Made by a program: the position numbers and the translations under genes. The notes below the pieces were generated by a model. The model worked only from the letters and a program-made list of their open reading frames with translations. It had not been told where the DNA came from and ran no database searches. Positions 49,626 through 58,411 of a stretch of 64,000 bases of DNA are shown here, one piece after another. The stretch lies in assembly GCA_963818925.1 (NCBI GenBank), contig CAWFTN010000001.1, forward strand, positions 3,286,001-3,350,000. The letters are read 5' to 3'. Within the stretch, counting starts at the first letter, position 1, and every line of letters starts with the position of its first letter. This DNA is from JAMXLG01 sp963818925 (GTDB taxonomy: Bacteria > Vulcanimicrobiota > Vulcanimicrobiia > Vulcanimicrobiales > Vulcanimicrobiaceae).

Positions 49626-50051
49626 ATGGCGCGCAGAACGACTGACGCTCGCGAAGGCGACGCACTCTCGAACGAGCGCCCGATGACCGCGGACGTGAAG
49701 GCGACGGACGTTCTGGCGAACGAACGGACGTTTCTCGCGTACATCCGCACCGCGCTCGCCTTCATCGCATTCGGCTTCGTCGTCGCTCGCTTCGGCTTGT
49801 TCGTCGAACAGCTCTCGCAAGCGACGCATATTCACATCAGCGGCCCGCATTATTCGACGGCGTTCGGCGCGGTCATGGCGATGATCGGCGTCGTGCTCGG
49901 CGCACTCGGCGGATGGCGCTACGCGATGGCCGACAAAGCGCTGCGCCTCGGAATCGTCAAGTCGTTACCGCGCGCGGGCGGCTATATGATCACCCTGCTC
50001 GTCGCCGCGATCGGCGTCGTGGTCGCCCTGTATTTAACGACATACCACTGA
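49626..50051 (+). CDS. DUF202 (YidH-family) membrane protein
   Basis: The 141-residue protein has the DUF202 signature ATDVLANERTFLAYIRTALAFIAFGFVVARFG, followed by two further helices, one after TAFGAVMAMIGVVLGALGGWRY and one at the C-terminus. The first 20 residues are hydrophilic, and an internal ATG at codon 20 is an alternative start. The function of the family is unknown. The gene is divergent from pepP with 58 bases between the starts. Confidence 0.88.
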   Translation: MARRTTDAREGDALSNERPMTADVKATDVLANERTFLAYIRTALAFIAFGFVVARFGLFVEQLSQATHIHISGPHYSTAFGAVMAMIGVVLGALGGWRYAMADKALRLGIVKSLPRAGGYMITLLVAAIGVVVALYLTTYH

Positions 50052-50058
50052 CATGCAG

Positions 50059-50299
50059 TGTCATCCTGAGCGCAGGTGCGAAGCACCGGAGTCGAAGGAG
50101 CGCATCAATTCAAGCGCGCGGTGCGGTGCCTACTCGTCCTCGCGTAACGTCATTCATCAACCGACAGGCAATCTTCGAGCCAGACGAATCCCCCCATCAG
50201 CCAAATCGATGTTGAACCCGCAAACGGCATTTGGTAACGATCGAGCTCGGGGAAATGCTGCAAAAACCAGAGCGGCCCTTCGAAAAGGTCAGGATGACA
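50059..50299. repeat. Inverted-repeat element with TGTCATCCTGAG end and large insert (copy E)
   Basis: Left end TGTCATCCTGAGCGCAGGTG with GGAGTCGAAGGAGCGC is intact; the right end is CCCTTCGAAAAGGTCAGGATGACA about 220 bases away. About 180 bases between them resemble no gene I know. It fills the gap between the DUF202 and nadC ends. Confidence 0.75.
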
Positions 50300-50316
50300 C
50301 GGCCCTGGTTTCGGCA

Positions 50317-51165
50317 TTAAACCACGATATCCAAACCGAGATCGAGTGCGGGGGCGCTGTGCGTTACGTAACCGACGGAGATGAGATCGACTCCGCTCTC
50401 CGCGACCGCACGTACCGTTTCGGGCCGGATTCCGCCGCTCGCTTCCGTAATGACGCGTCCGTCGACGACGCGCACGGCTTCCGCCAATGTTGCAGGGCTC
50501 ATGTTGTCGAGCAGCACGGCGTCGATCGGTTCGGCGAGCGCTTCATGCAATTGCTCGAGCGTATCGACTTCGACTTCGATCTTGACCATGTGGCCCGAAA
50601 GGGCGCGCACGCGCGACACCGCTTCTCGAATCGATCCGGCGAGCGCGAGATGGTTGTCTTTGATCAAGACAGCGTCGTCGAGGCCAAAACGGTGATTCGA
50701 TCCGCCGCCGCAACGCACCGCATATTTTTCGAGCGCGCGTAGCCCCGGCGTCGTTTTGCGCGTGTCCGCAATGTGCGCGCGGGTGCCGGCAATCGTGTCG
50801 ACGAGTGCGCGCGTCGCGGTCGCAATTCCGCTCAAGCGGCACAGCAGATTGAGCATCGTGCGTTCGCCGGTGAGCAGCGTGCGCGCGCGTCCCTCGAGTT
50901 CGACGATCGTGTCGCCGCCTTCGATGCGTTCGCCGTCGTGGCGTACGCGTTTCGCGCGTACGCCGCCGGGATCGAGCACGTCGAACGCGAGGAGTGCGGC
51001 ATCGAGTCCGGCGAGCACGCCGGGTGCGCGTGTAACGACGGCAGCACGGCCTCGCGTGTCGGCGGGAACGATGGAGTCGGTCGTGAGGTCGTTGCCGTGC
51101 GCGAGATCTTCGAGCAGTGCCGTCTGAACCACGCGCTCGATCGCGATGCGATGCGGCTGCGTCAC
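50317..51165 (-). CDS. nadC: Nicotinate-nucleotide pyrophosphorylase (carboxylating)
   Basis: The 282-residue protein converts quinolinate and PRPP to nicotinate mononucleotide. Conserved segments include LLEDLAHGNDLTTD, LTGERTMLNLLCRLSGIATATR, ADTRKTTPGLRALEKYAVRCGGGSNHRFGLDDAVLIKDNH and VLLDNMSPATLAEAV. The GTG start overlaps the nadA stop (GTGA). nadB is not in the window. Confidence 0.95.
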   Translation of the reverse strand: MTQPHRIAIERVVQTALLEDLAHGNDLTTDSIVPADTRGRAAVVTRAPGVLAGLDAALLAFDVLDPGGVRAKRVRHDGERIEGGDTIVELEGRARTLLTGERTMLNLLCRLSGIATATRALVDTIAGTRAHIADTRKTTPGLRALEKYAVRCGGGSNHRFGLDDAVLIKDNHLALAGSIREAVSRVRALSGHMVKIEVEVDTLEQLHEALAEPIDAVLLDNMSPATLAEAVRVVDGRVITEASGGIRPETVRAVAESGVDLISVGYVTHSAPALDLGLDIVV

Positions 51166-52175
51166 CGGCTGTATGCGAGCATGCGCTCCACCGCAGCGCG
51201 AGCGCGCACCGCGACGGCCGGATCGACGGTAACTTCGTACTCCATCGTTTCGAGCGAATGAAGAATCTTCGCGAGCGTGTTGCGCTTCATATGCGGACAC
51301 AAGTTGCACGGGCGCACGAATTCGACGCTCGGATATTTCGCCGAAACGTTATCGGCCATCGAACATTCCGTGATCAGCAGTACGCGCGGATTGCGCAGCT
51401 TCGCAATGCCGTCGACATAGTCCGCCATGCCTTGCGTCGAACCGACGTAATCAGCTTCGGCAAGCACGTCGGGCGGACACTCGGGGTGCGCGATCACGAC
51501 GAGATTCGCTTCGTCTTCGCGGTAGCGGCGGATGTCCGAGGCCGTGAAGCGCTCGTGCACTTCGCAGTGACCTTTCCACGCGATGATTTCGGTTTTTACC
51601 TGAGACGCGACGTATTTGGCGAGATATTCGTCCGGCAGAAAGATCACGCGCGGCGCGTTGAGCGCCTCGACGATCTGCACCGCATTGCCGCTCGTCACGC
51701 AAACGTCTGACTCCGCCTTGACCTCGGCGGACGTGTTCACGTACGTTACCACGGGTACGCCGGGATAGCGCTCGCGCAGTAGACGAACGTCAGCGGCCGT
51801 AATCGATTCCGCGAGCGAACATCCGGCGCGCAGATCGGGAACGAGCACCGTCTTTTCGGGATTGACGAGTTTCGCGGTCTCGGCCATAAAATGCACGCCG
51901 GAGAGCACGATCACGTCGGCGTCCGTTTCTGCCGCTTTCATCGCGAGGGCAAGAGAATCGCCGACAATATCCGCAACCGTGTGGTAAATTTCAGGAACTT
52001 GATAGTTGTGTGCCAGAATCACCGCATTACGCTCTTGTTTCAAGCGATTGATTGCGGCGACGTACGGGGCATGGATCGCCCACTCGACGCGCGGAATGAC
52101 GTGCTCGACGCGCTGGAAAATTGCGTTCGTCTCGTCTTCGACGTCCGGGGTAAGTTCTAGATCGATGAGGCTCAT
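51162..52175 (-). CDS. nadA: Quinolinate synthase
   Basis: The 337-residue protein condenses iminoaspartate with dihydroxyacetone phosphate. It has the family segments VILAHNYQVPEIYHTVADIVGDSLALA, FMAETAKLVNPEKTVLVPD, HPECPPDVLAEADYVGSTQGM and the [4Fe-4S] cysteines in AGCSLAE, HPECPPD and CNLCPHMKRN. The ATG at 52175 was chosen over the frame reaching 52298, which is basic and antisense to the MscS gene. It overlaps nadC by four bases. Confidence 0.95.
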   Translation of the reverse strand: MSLIDLELTPDVEDETNAIFQRVEHVIPRVEWAIHAPYVAAINRLKQERNAVILAHNYQVPEIYHTVADIVGDSLALAMKAAETDADVIVLSGVHFMAETAKLVNPEKTVLVPDLRAGCSLAESITAADVRLLRERYPGVPVVTYVNTSAEVKAESDVCVTSGNAVQIVEALNAPRVIFLPDEYLAKYVASQVKTEIIAWKGHCEVHERFTASDIRRYREDEANLVVIAHPECPPDVLAEADYVGSTQGMADYVDGIAKLRNPRVLLITECSMADNVSAKYPSVEFVRPCNLCPHMKRNTLAKILHSLETMEYEVTVDPAVAVRARAAVERMLAYSR

Positions 52176-53925
52176 GGGCTTTCTGTTGCTCTTGCGGTCG
52201 GCGGCTTGCCGCACCTTCCGCTCTCTATATATACACGGAATCTTTGCCGCGATTTGCATCTTTCTTGCGGCGCCGGCCCAAGCGCAGATCCTTCCCAACG
52301 TGCCGATCCCGAGCTCCGGGCCGATCGCGGGGCTGAAGCGGGAGGGCCTCTATGTCACGGCACCTGTAACCGTGGACGGGCAGCCCGTCATCCGCATTGC
52401 GGGTCTCGCCGCCGGCGGGAGCCAGCCGATCGACACACGCGTCCTGCTCGTGCAGAATGCGATCAATCAACTTCTGGCGATCGATCCGCAGAAGAATGCG
52501 ACCTTCTACCAACCGAAAACGTTCAAAGTGGCGGTCACGCGAGAAGGCTCACAATATGCGCTCGAAGCGCGTGACGCGCAACATCCCGACGGCGTTGCGA
52601 TCGTCACGGTGACGTCGAACGATAGCTACGCGTTCGGTTTGGGCGACAAAACCCTGGCTGCGGAGTGGCAAGCGCAACTTCAGAGCGCATTGAAAACAGC
52701 GCTGATAAAACGCCAGCCGAAGGCGATTCGTCATAACCTCGTTCGTGTCGTGCGACTCGCCGTAGCGCTCGCCATCATCACGCTTGGGCTCTTCATCTTA
52801 TGGGCCTTTCTAGAGCGCGTGATCACGCGCTTGAAGAAACGCGTCGAGGAACGTCAAGAGTCGCTCGAACGTGAAACGGTCGATACGGCAGCGCACACCG
52901 GCGATTCGGCGCGCGACCACCGCAGGCGCGCGCTCGCGCTCGGTATTCGCGCGGCCGCTCCCGAGCAGCAGCTGCACCGGTACCGCGCGTATGCGAGCGG
53001 CATCATTTGGCTCGGCGTGGTGCTGTGGGCGGCAGGCATCACGTGGGCGCTATTCCTCTTTCCGCAAACGACGCCGCTCGCTCAGTTCATCGTTGGTGCG
53101 ACCGGCCGCATCGTCTTTGTCTGGCTCGTGGCGGGCTTGCTGGATCGCATCTTGGAGCTTGCTATCGTACGGTTTGCCGACGTATATGCCCACCGCGGCA
53201 ATACGAGCGAAGATCGAGCTCGTCACACGTTACGCGCACCGACGATTTCGCGCACCGTCGGCGGGTTCAAGACGTTCATCATTCTTTTCATCGCGATTTT
53301 GGTCACGCTCGGACAACTGAATATTCCGATCGCATCCGTGGTCACGATCGGCGGTATCGCAGCACTTGCCATCGGCTTCGCGGCGCAGACGCTCGTAAAA
53401 GACGTCCTCAACGGGCTGCTCGTTCTGATGGAAGATCAGTACGTCGTCGGCGATTACGTCATGATCGGCGATTACAACGGCATCGTCGAGAATTTGACGT
53501 TGCGCGTTTTACAATTGCGAGATCTGCGGGGGTATCTCATCACGATCCCGCACAGCGCGGTGACGCAGGTCGTTAATGCTTCGCGCAACTGGGCGCGGAT
53601 CGACTATCGCGTCGCAATCGATCCGGACAGCGATCTATCCAAGGCAATCGCGACGGTGCGAGATACGCTCGACGGTCTCGCAAAGGATCGTGATTGGCGC
53701 AATGCGATCCTAGAACCGGCGGAATGGATCGGCGTGGAACGGGTGCAGAATAACGGCGTCGTGCTGCGTGCCTCTATACGAACGGCGCCGCTTCGCCAGT
53801 TCGAAGTGCGTCGCGAGATCAACGCGCGCGTCTTCACGGCGTTCAAGGACGCGGGTATTGCGCTTGGCGTCGATCCGCTTGGGCCGCCGACACCCGCGCC
53901 GCAGGGTAGTCCCGACCCGGTGTAG
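52174..53925 (+). CDS. MscS-family mechanosensitive ion channel
   Basis: The protein (583 residues from the ATG at 52174) has a signal peptide (FAAICIFLAAPAQAQ), a periplasmic domain of about 170 residues, then four helices and the MscS core. The pore helix reads VTIGGIAALAIGFAAQTLVKDVLNG, followed by the beta domain GDYVMIGDYNGIVENLTLRVLQLRDLRGYLITIPHSAV and the C-terminal vestibule. It releases solutes on osmotic downshock. The start codon overlaps that of divergent nadA by two bases (CATG), so a downstream TTG near 52192 is possible. The next gene begins 14 bases after the stop. Confidence 0.9.
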   Translation: MGFLLLLRSAACRTFRSLYIHGIFAAICIFLAAPAQAQILPNVPIPSSGPIAGLKREGLYVTAPVTVDGQPVIRIAGLAAGGSQPIDTRVLLVQNAINQLLAIDPQKNATFYQPKTFKVAVTREGSQYALEARDAQHPDGVAIVTVTSNDSYAFGLGDKTLAAEWQAQLQSALKTALIKRQPKAIRHNLVRVVRLAVALAIITLGLFILWAFLERVITRLKKRVEERQESLERETVDTAAHTGDSARDHRRRALALGIRAAAPEQQLHRYRAYASGIIWLGVVLWAAGITWALFLFPQTTPLAQFIVGATGRIVFVWLVAGLLDRILELAIVRFADVYAHRGNTSEDRARHTLRAPTISRTVGGFKTFIILFIAILVTLGQLNIPIASVVTIGGIAALAIGFAAQTLVKDVLNGLLVLMEDQYVVGDYVMIGDYNGIVENLTLRVLQLRDLRGYLITIPHSAVTQVVNASRNWARIDYRVAIDPDSDLSKAIATVRDTLDGLAKDRDWRNAILEPAEWIGVERVQNNGVVLRASIRTAPLRQFEVRREINARVFTAFKDAGIALGVDPLGPPTPAPQGSPDPV

Positions 53926-53938
53926 CGAACCTCTGCTC

Positions 53939-55672
53939 ATGGCGTTGGCTCGGAGCGTTCTCGTCGTGATCACGGCGCTCGTTGTCGTCATCTTTTACGC
54001 GCCGCTCGGCCATGCGGACTACGTCGGTCGCTGGGGCGATGGAACGTACGGCGTGTCCGGTGCTCGCGGAGGCTCCGTGCTGATCGAGACCGTCGCGCCG
54101 GGCTCGCCCGCGGATCGCGCCGGCGTTCGTGTGGGTGACGTGCTCGTCGGCGTCAAGCCGTTCTCAGAAGAAATTCTCGATATCGAATATCCGCACACCG
54201 GCGACCGCGCGGCGTTCACATTAGTCCGTCCCGGCGGTCGTACGTACACGGTCACCTTGCGAGCGGTTCCGGTTCCCGGATTTAACGCTTGGGATCGAAC
54301 GACCGGAGTGCTCGGGATTATTCCCGCGACGGTGTTCTTGATCGTCGCCTTCTCGCTCGTCTTCATGCGGCCGAGCATCATGACATGGAGCTTCTATGCG
54401 GTCGCAATCGGATATTTCTCGACTTCGCCGACCTTCGAATACTTTCACGCGCTCTTGCCGCGCGCGCTGTTTTTGCCGCTGACGTTTCTGCTCAGCACGT
54501 TCTTTGGGAATTTTGCCGTGCTACCGCTGCTGCCGTTCGTTATGCGTTTTCCGGACGATCGACTGACGGGATTCTCGCGCGTCTTCGACCGCGCGGTCTG
54601 GATCGCCATCGCTCTTGCATTCGCGGCTTATAGCTATAATTGGTTCCGGATCTGGACGACCGGCACGCCGAGCCCCTTCGTGACGATCTCCGATGTGTGG
54701 TTACCGCTCGCTGCGTTTGCTGTTGCGACCTACGTGCTTGTCGGCAAGTTCAAACACGCGACGCCGGCGATTCGCCAGCGTTTCGGCTTTCTGGTCATCG
54801 GAATGATCGTGTCGTTTATCGCGTATGCGATCTACTTCGTTCCCGGCATTCCGTACGAGGTCAAGCAAATCGTGGGATATGCCGTTGTCGTGATGCCGGT
54901 GAGCGTCGCGTATGCGGTGCTGCGCCACCGCGTGCTCGACGTGAATTTCGTTCTGAATCGCGCGCTCGCATACGGCATCTTGTCCATCTTTGTGATCGCC
55001 GTCGTCTCGCTCCTCGATTGGTTCTTCTCGCACGTTTTGGCCGAGTATCACCTCGCGATCATGTTTGAACTCGGTGCGACGATCGCCATCGGACTGCTGC
55101 TCGACCGCATCAACAAAGTCATCGGATCGACCGTTGAGCGGGTATTCTTCGCGCACCGTCGGCTAGCCGAGCGTTACTTGAAACGCGCGGCGATAGCGCT
55201 GCCATATGCTAGCGATGAAGCTGCGGTTTCTGAAGCGCTCGTCGAAGTGCCCGCCGAGGCGTTGAGGTTGAGTGCCGCGGCACTGTATCGCCGTAACGAA
55301 AGCGGACGCTTCGACGGCGTTGCGACCTCCCACAATACGCCGGTCGCGCCGCCGGGACTTGATGCAAATCATCTGCTCGTCCGAATGCTGCAAGCTAGCG
55401 AAGAAAACGTGTGGCTCGAACAGCTGCGATCGCACTTGCAAAAAGAGAATAGCGCGATCTATGTTCTAGCCGTGCCCGTGAGCGTGCGTCACGAACTGGT
55501 CTCGTTCACGCTCTACGGTGCGCATACGAACGGCGCGCAACTCGACCCCGATGAGGTCGAGTTGCTGGACGAGTTGGCACGCGAAGCGGCGCGCGCATAC
55601 GACCATATCGATGCCGTTCGCATGCGCGAACGTTACGAGCGCGTCATGGAGCCGCTGCCAGGAAGCGTGTGA
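53939..55672 (+). CDS. PDZ and multi-helix membrane protein, sensor-like, without kinase domain
   Basis: The 577-residue protein has an N-terminal signal-anchor, a PDZ domain (about 35-105, with GGSVLIETVAPGSPADRAGVRVGDVLVGV), seven or eight membrane helices (about 115-400), and a soluble C-terminal part (about 410-560). The latter resembles a GAF-like sensory fold after HRRLAERYLKRAAIALPYASDEAAV. The helix block with RHRVLDVNFVLNRALAYG is typical of membrane sensors placed before histidine kinases or GGDEF domains, but here no output domain follows. It may be a receptor acting on a separate partner, or a scaffold. It follows the mscS gene by 13 bases, so it could respond to membrane stress. 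Confidence 0.75.
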   Translation: MALARSVLVVITALVVVIFYAPLGHADYVGRWGDGTYGVSGARGGSVLIETVAPGSPADRAGVRVGDVLVGVKPFSEEILDIEYPHTGDRAAFTLVRPGGRTYTVTLRAVPVPGFNAWDRTTGVLGIIPATVFLIVAFSLVFMRPSIMTWSFYAVAIGYFSTSPTFEYFHALLPRALFLPLTFLLSTFFGNFAVLPLLPFVMRFPDDRLTGFSRVFDRAVWIAIALAFAAYSYNWFRIWTTGTPSPFVTISDVWLPLAAFAVATYVLVGKFKHATPAIRQRFGFLVIGMIVSFIAYAIYFVPGIPYEVKQIVGYAVVVMPVSVAYAVLRHRVLDVNFVLNRALAYGILSIFVIAVVSLLDWFFSHVLAEYHLAIMFELGATIAIGLLLDRINKVIGSTVERVFFAHRRLAERYLKRAAIALPYASDEAAVSEALVEVPAEALRLSAAALYRRNESGRFDGVATSHNTPVAPPGLDANHLLVRMLQASEENVWLEQLRSHLQKENSAIYVLAVPVSVRHELVSFTLYGAHTNGAQLDPDEVELLDELAREAARAYDHIDAVRMRERYERVMEPLPGSV

Positions 55673-56570
55673 TCGCGTCGTCCACAGCTTGCGGTTGATC
55701 GAGCATCGCGAAATGGCGCGCACCGTCGATCGCGACGACGTCGGCATGCGGTGCACCGGCAACCAGCATCCGGTAAAATCCAAGCGTCTGTTCTTTCGAA
55801 TACGGACTTGGTTGAGCGTACGGCATTAGCTCGAGCATCCGCACATCGGCTTTCGCGAGACCGGCGCGGAGGTCGGAACGAAGATCGGCGGCCCCCCACG
55901 CAGCGATCGCATTCGGATCGCTCTTTGCGACGAGCGATGCGACCGGTGCGTCGAGATCGTCGTTTACCGTTCCGATCTGTTTCATGTACGACACTTCATA
56001 GGCTACGAGCTCATCGTGCGTTTGGTGCGCGAGCGACGACGCAAGATTCGTAGCGGCGGCATCGCGTTGCGCGGGCGTCGATTGCGCGAGCATGGGAAAG
56101 ACGGGCAGTCCGTCGAGCGCAATCACACCGGCCAGACGTTCGGGATGCGATTCGGCAAGTACGAACCCCAGCGTACCGCCCAAGCTATGTCCGATGACGA
56201 CCGGCTTATCGAGATGTTGCGATTGCGCGAACGTCCAGAAATCGCGATCGAATGCGGCGAAGAGATCGGATTGCGGTGTGAAAGCGCGTCCGTCGAATCC
56301 GGATAACGTCACCGCGTACACCGTGTAGCTCGAAGAGAAGTGACGGATTTGTTCGGCCCAACTCCATGCGCCGCAACCGAGTCCGGGAATGAACACGATC
56401 GATTTCGCACCGTTACCGTAGCGGTCGACGTGCAACATTCCGGAATCGAACGATGCGGACGCCGGCGGCAGCGTCGGGAGCGCGGCGTTTGCAATTGCGC
56501 CGGCGTAAGGCCAAAGCGCAAGACTGAAGCAGGACGCTGCGGCGAGCAGCGCTCGGAGAAGACGGTTCAT
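55644..56570 (-). CDS. Secreted alpha/beta hydrolase
   Basis: The 308-residue protein has a signal peptide (LLRALLAAASCFSLALWPYAGAIA), the oxyanion region VFIPGLGCGAWSW, nucleophile GHSLGGTLGF, an acid in a DVRMLELMPYAQ region, and the catalytic His in DGARHFAMLDQP near the C-terminus. It is a lipase/esterase-type enzyme of the periplasm or outside; the substrate is unknown. Its last 29 bases overlap the convergent PDZ sensor-like gene. Confidence 0.9.
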   Translation of the reverse strand: MNRLLRALLAAASCFSLALWPYAGAIANAALPTLPPASASFDSGMLHVDRYGNGAKSIVFIPGLGCGAWSWAEQIRHFSSSYTVYAVTLSGFDGRAFTPQSDLFAAFDRDFWTFAQSQHLDKPVVIGHSLGGTLGFVLAESHPERLAGVIALDGLPVFPMLAQSTPAQRDAAATNLASSLAHQTHDELVAYEVSYMKQIGTVNDDLDAPVASLVAKSDPNAIAAWGAADLRSDLRAGLAKADVRMLELMPYAQPSPYSKEQTLGFYRMLVAGAPHADVVAIDGARHFAMLDQPQAVDDAITRFLAAAP

Positions 56571-56580
56571 TGTGAGCTCC

Positions 56581-56781
56581 TTACTCTACAGTGTCGGCGT
56601 CGAAGATCTCCTCGACGGATTTTTGAAAGAGATGAGATATTTTGAACGCGAGCGGAAGGCTGGGTGCATATTTGCCGGCTTCCAGCGCGACGACGGTTTG
56701 CCGGGCGATGCCCAGTTCATCGGCGAGTTCCGCTTGCGAAAGATCGCGCTCGACGCGCAAGAGTTTGATGCGGTTTTTCAC
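56581..56781 (-). CDS. XRE-family transcriptional regulator, short
   Basis: A 66-residue single-domain HTH protein: KNRIKLLRVERDLSQAELADELGIARQTVVALEAGKYAPSLPLAFKISHLFQKSVEEIF. This is the YozG/HipB-like group of small Xre proteins. It begins with GTG overlapping the stop of the upstream membrane protein gene (GTGA), so the two are co-translated. The tandem repeat operators at 57182-57221 probably bind it. The longer frame to 56850 is not needed for the fold. Confidence 0.9.
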   Translation of the reverse strand: MKNRIKLLRVERDLSQAELADELGIARQTVVALEAGKYAPSLPLAFKISHLFQKSVEEIFDADTVE

Positions 56782-57173
56782 CGGTAGCGCCACCGCAGAA
56801 TGAGTGAGGCGATGAGCCACGCCGCCATGAATGTCGTCCACGTCCACCACGCCGACGGGCGCGGCAGCGGGTCGCCTTCGACGAAGCCGTACGTCACCGC
56901 CAAGAGGGCGGTAAGCACACCGGCAACCGCCAGCGAGTCGGTCATGAGGCGTCGGTTGAATTCGTCGGTCCCCGCAAAGAGCCGAAGCGCAGCGAGGAAG
57001 ACGAGAAAGACCGGGATGACGGGAGCGAGGGCGACCAATGTTTCGAACGGCCCGTGATAGGTCCGAAACGCCATCCGCGTCCCGAAGAGAACCACGATGT
57101 AGAGGACAATTGCAACGCTGAACTCGACGGAGTATCGGCGGTTGGCACGAGTGGTGGGATTTGTCGCCTTCAT
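56778..57173 (-). CDS. Small four-helix membrane protein paired with the XRE regulator
   Basis: The 131-residue protein has four hydrophobic helices (about 16-35, 44-62, 75-95 and 105-125) with motifs FSVAIVLYIVVLFGTRMAF, LFAGTDEFNRRLMTDSLAVAGVLTALLAVTYGFVE and WTWTTFMAAWLIASLILRWRYR. Such a protein followed by a small Xre regulator is a common bacterial pair of unknown role. The ATG at 57173 starts MKATNP; a longer frame reaches 57209. Confidence 0.8.
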   Translation of the reverse strand: MKATNPTTRANRRYSVEFSVAIVLYIVVLFGTRMAFRTYHGPFETLVALAPVIPVFLVFLAALRLFAGTDEFNRRLMTDSLAVAGVLTALLAVTYGFVEGDPLPRPSAWWTWTTFMAAWLIASLILRWRYR

Positions 57174-57181
57174 GCGACTAA

Positions 57182-57221
57182 ATGTAACGTATACGCGACA
57201 CGATGTCAACTACACGCGACA
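57182..57221 (-). promoter_or_regulatory. Tandem 19-bp operator repeats
   Basis: Two direct repeats TGTCGCGTGTAGTTGACAT (57221-57203 on the minus strand) and TGTCGCGTATACGTTACAT (57200-57182) agree at 15 of 19 positions with a 21-base period, two helix turns. The second is itself nearly palindromic around CGTATACG. They precede the membrane protein-XRE operon by 8-48 bases and are probable binding sites of the XRE regulator. Confidence 0.65.
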
Positions 57222-57365
57222 TTACGAAGGTGTGTGTTGAAAGTCATTTTCATTACGGCGATTTTTCCTTACGCTGGGGACGCTGAAACTAGGAATGGAG
57301 CGCGCGGGTCGAATCGGCCGTACGCAATCCAATTTCGTAACTGTAAAAGGTGGAAACTAAACTCA

Positions 57366-57920
57366 ATGTTGGCGCAAGTCGGTAAACCTGCTCCCGATTT
57401 CAAACTTGCGAGCACCAAGGATGCGACCGGAGCGAAGGATCTCGGCAAAGAGATCAAGCTCTCGGACTATCGCGGCAAGTGGCTCGTCTTTTTCTTCTAT
57501 CCGCTCGACTTCACGTTCGTGTGCCCGACGGAAATCACGGCGCTCTCGGATCGCTACGACGAATTCAAAGAGTTCGACTGCGAGATCCTCGGCGCGTCGG
57601 TCGACTCGGTCTTTTCGCACTGGGCGTGGCTGAACACCCCGCGCGAAAAAAACGGCATTGCCGGAACAAAGTATCCGCTCGTCTCGGACTTCACCAAGGA
57701 AGCGGCGCGCGCGTACGGTGTCCTCGATGAAGCAACCGGCGTTGCGCAGCGCGGTCTTTTCATCATCGACCCCGAGGGCATCTTGAAGTTCGCCGTGGTC
57801 ACCGACGACAACGTCGGCCGCAGCGTTGAAGAGACGCTTCGCGTGCTGCAGGCGCTGCAAAGCGGCGGCCTCTGCCCGGCCGAGTGGAAGCCCGGCAAGG
57901 CGCTGCTCCAAAAGGCGTAA
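57366..57920 (+). CDS. Typical 2-Cys peroxiredoxin (AhpC-like)
   Basis: The 184-residue protein has the peroxiredoxin plan: KPAPDFKLAS, the peroxidatic cysteine in FYPLDFTFVCPTEITALSDR near residue 56, GVLDEATGVAQRGLFIIDPEG, and the resolving cysteine in GLCPAEWKPG near residue 173. It reduces hydrogen and organic peroxides. AAAAGGTGG lies 12 bases before the ATG. The thioredoxin-like gene follows with no gap, so it may supply the electrons. Confidence 0.95.
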   Translation: MLAQVGKPAPDFKLASTKDATGAKDLGKEIKLSDYRGKWLVFFFYPLDFTFVCPTEITALSDRYDEFKEFDCEILGASVDSVFSHWAWLNTPREKNGIAGTKYPLVSDFTKEAARAYGVLDEATGVAQRGLFIIDPEGILKFAVVTDDNVGRSVEETLRVLQALQSGGLCPAEWKPGKALLQKA

Positions 57921-58394
57921 ATGGCACTACGTATGCGCAGCCCCCTCCCATCGTTGGAGGGGGCAACCGCGTGGGTAAACGGTGAACCGCAACCCGAGGA
58001 ACTGCGCGGACTTCCCGTCGTTGTTTCATTTTGGTCGAAAAGTTGCTACATCTGCCATGAAACGGCGGAGCAGTTCGCTCAGTGGCGCGATAAATTCGGG
58101 CAACACGGCGTCGCGTTCATCGCAGTGCATCAGCCGCGCTCCGAGGACGAACTCGATGTCGATGCGGTGACGAAAGATGCAAAAGAAGAAATGCATCTCA
58201 CGCAGCCGGTCGCGATCGACAGTACGCACGCGATCGTCGATCGCTTCGAAAATCAATTCGTGCCGTCGTTCTACGTATTCAATCGTAACCATCGGCTGCG
58301 CCACTTTCAGGCCGGCGGCAAAGGCTTCGAACGCATCGAAGCGGCGATCGAGCGCGTGATGAACGAATCAGCGGATGAAGAGAACCTAGGCTAA
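57921..58394 (+). CDS. Thioredoxin-like (TlpA/AhpC-TSA fold) protein
   Basis: The 157-residue protein has the thioredoxin fold with CYIC in VVSFWSKSCYICHETAEQFAQWRD near residue 47, a FIAVHQPRSEDE segment and cis-Pro FVPSFYVFNRNH. No signal peptide or membrane helix is seen, so it should act in the cytoplasm. It begins directly at the peroxiredoxin stop and is a likely reductant for it. Its relatives are TlpA/ResA-like. Confidence 0.88.
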   Translation: MALRMRSPLPSLEGATAWVNGEPQPEELRGLPVVVSFWSKSCYICHETAEQFAQWRDKFGQHGVAFIAVHQPRSEDELDVDAVTKDAKEEMHLTQPVAIDSTHAIVDRFENQFVPSFYVFNRNHRLRHFQAGGKGFERIEAAIERVMNESADEENLG

Positions 58395-58411
58395 ACGGGT
58401 AAAGGCCTTCC

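Noticed and set aside
48416..49645. Plus-strand open frame of 409 residues opposite pepP
   Set aside because: Antisense shadow of aminopeptidase P, whose metal ligands are all in place on the minus strand.
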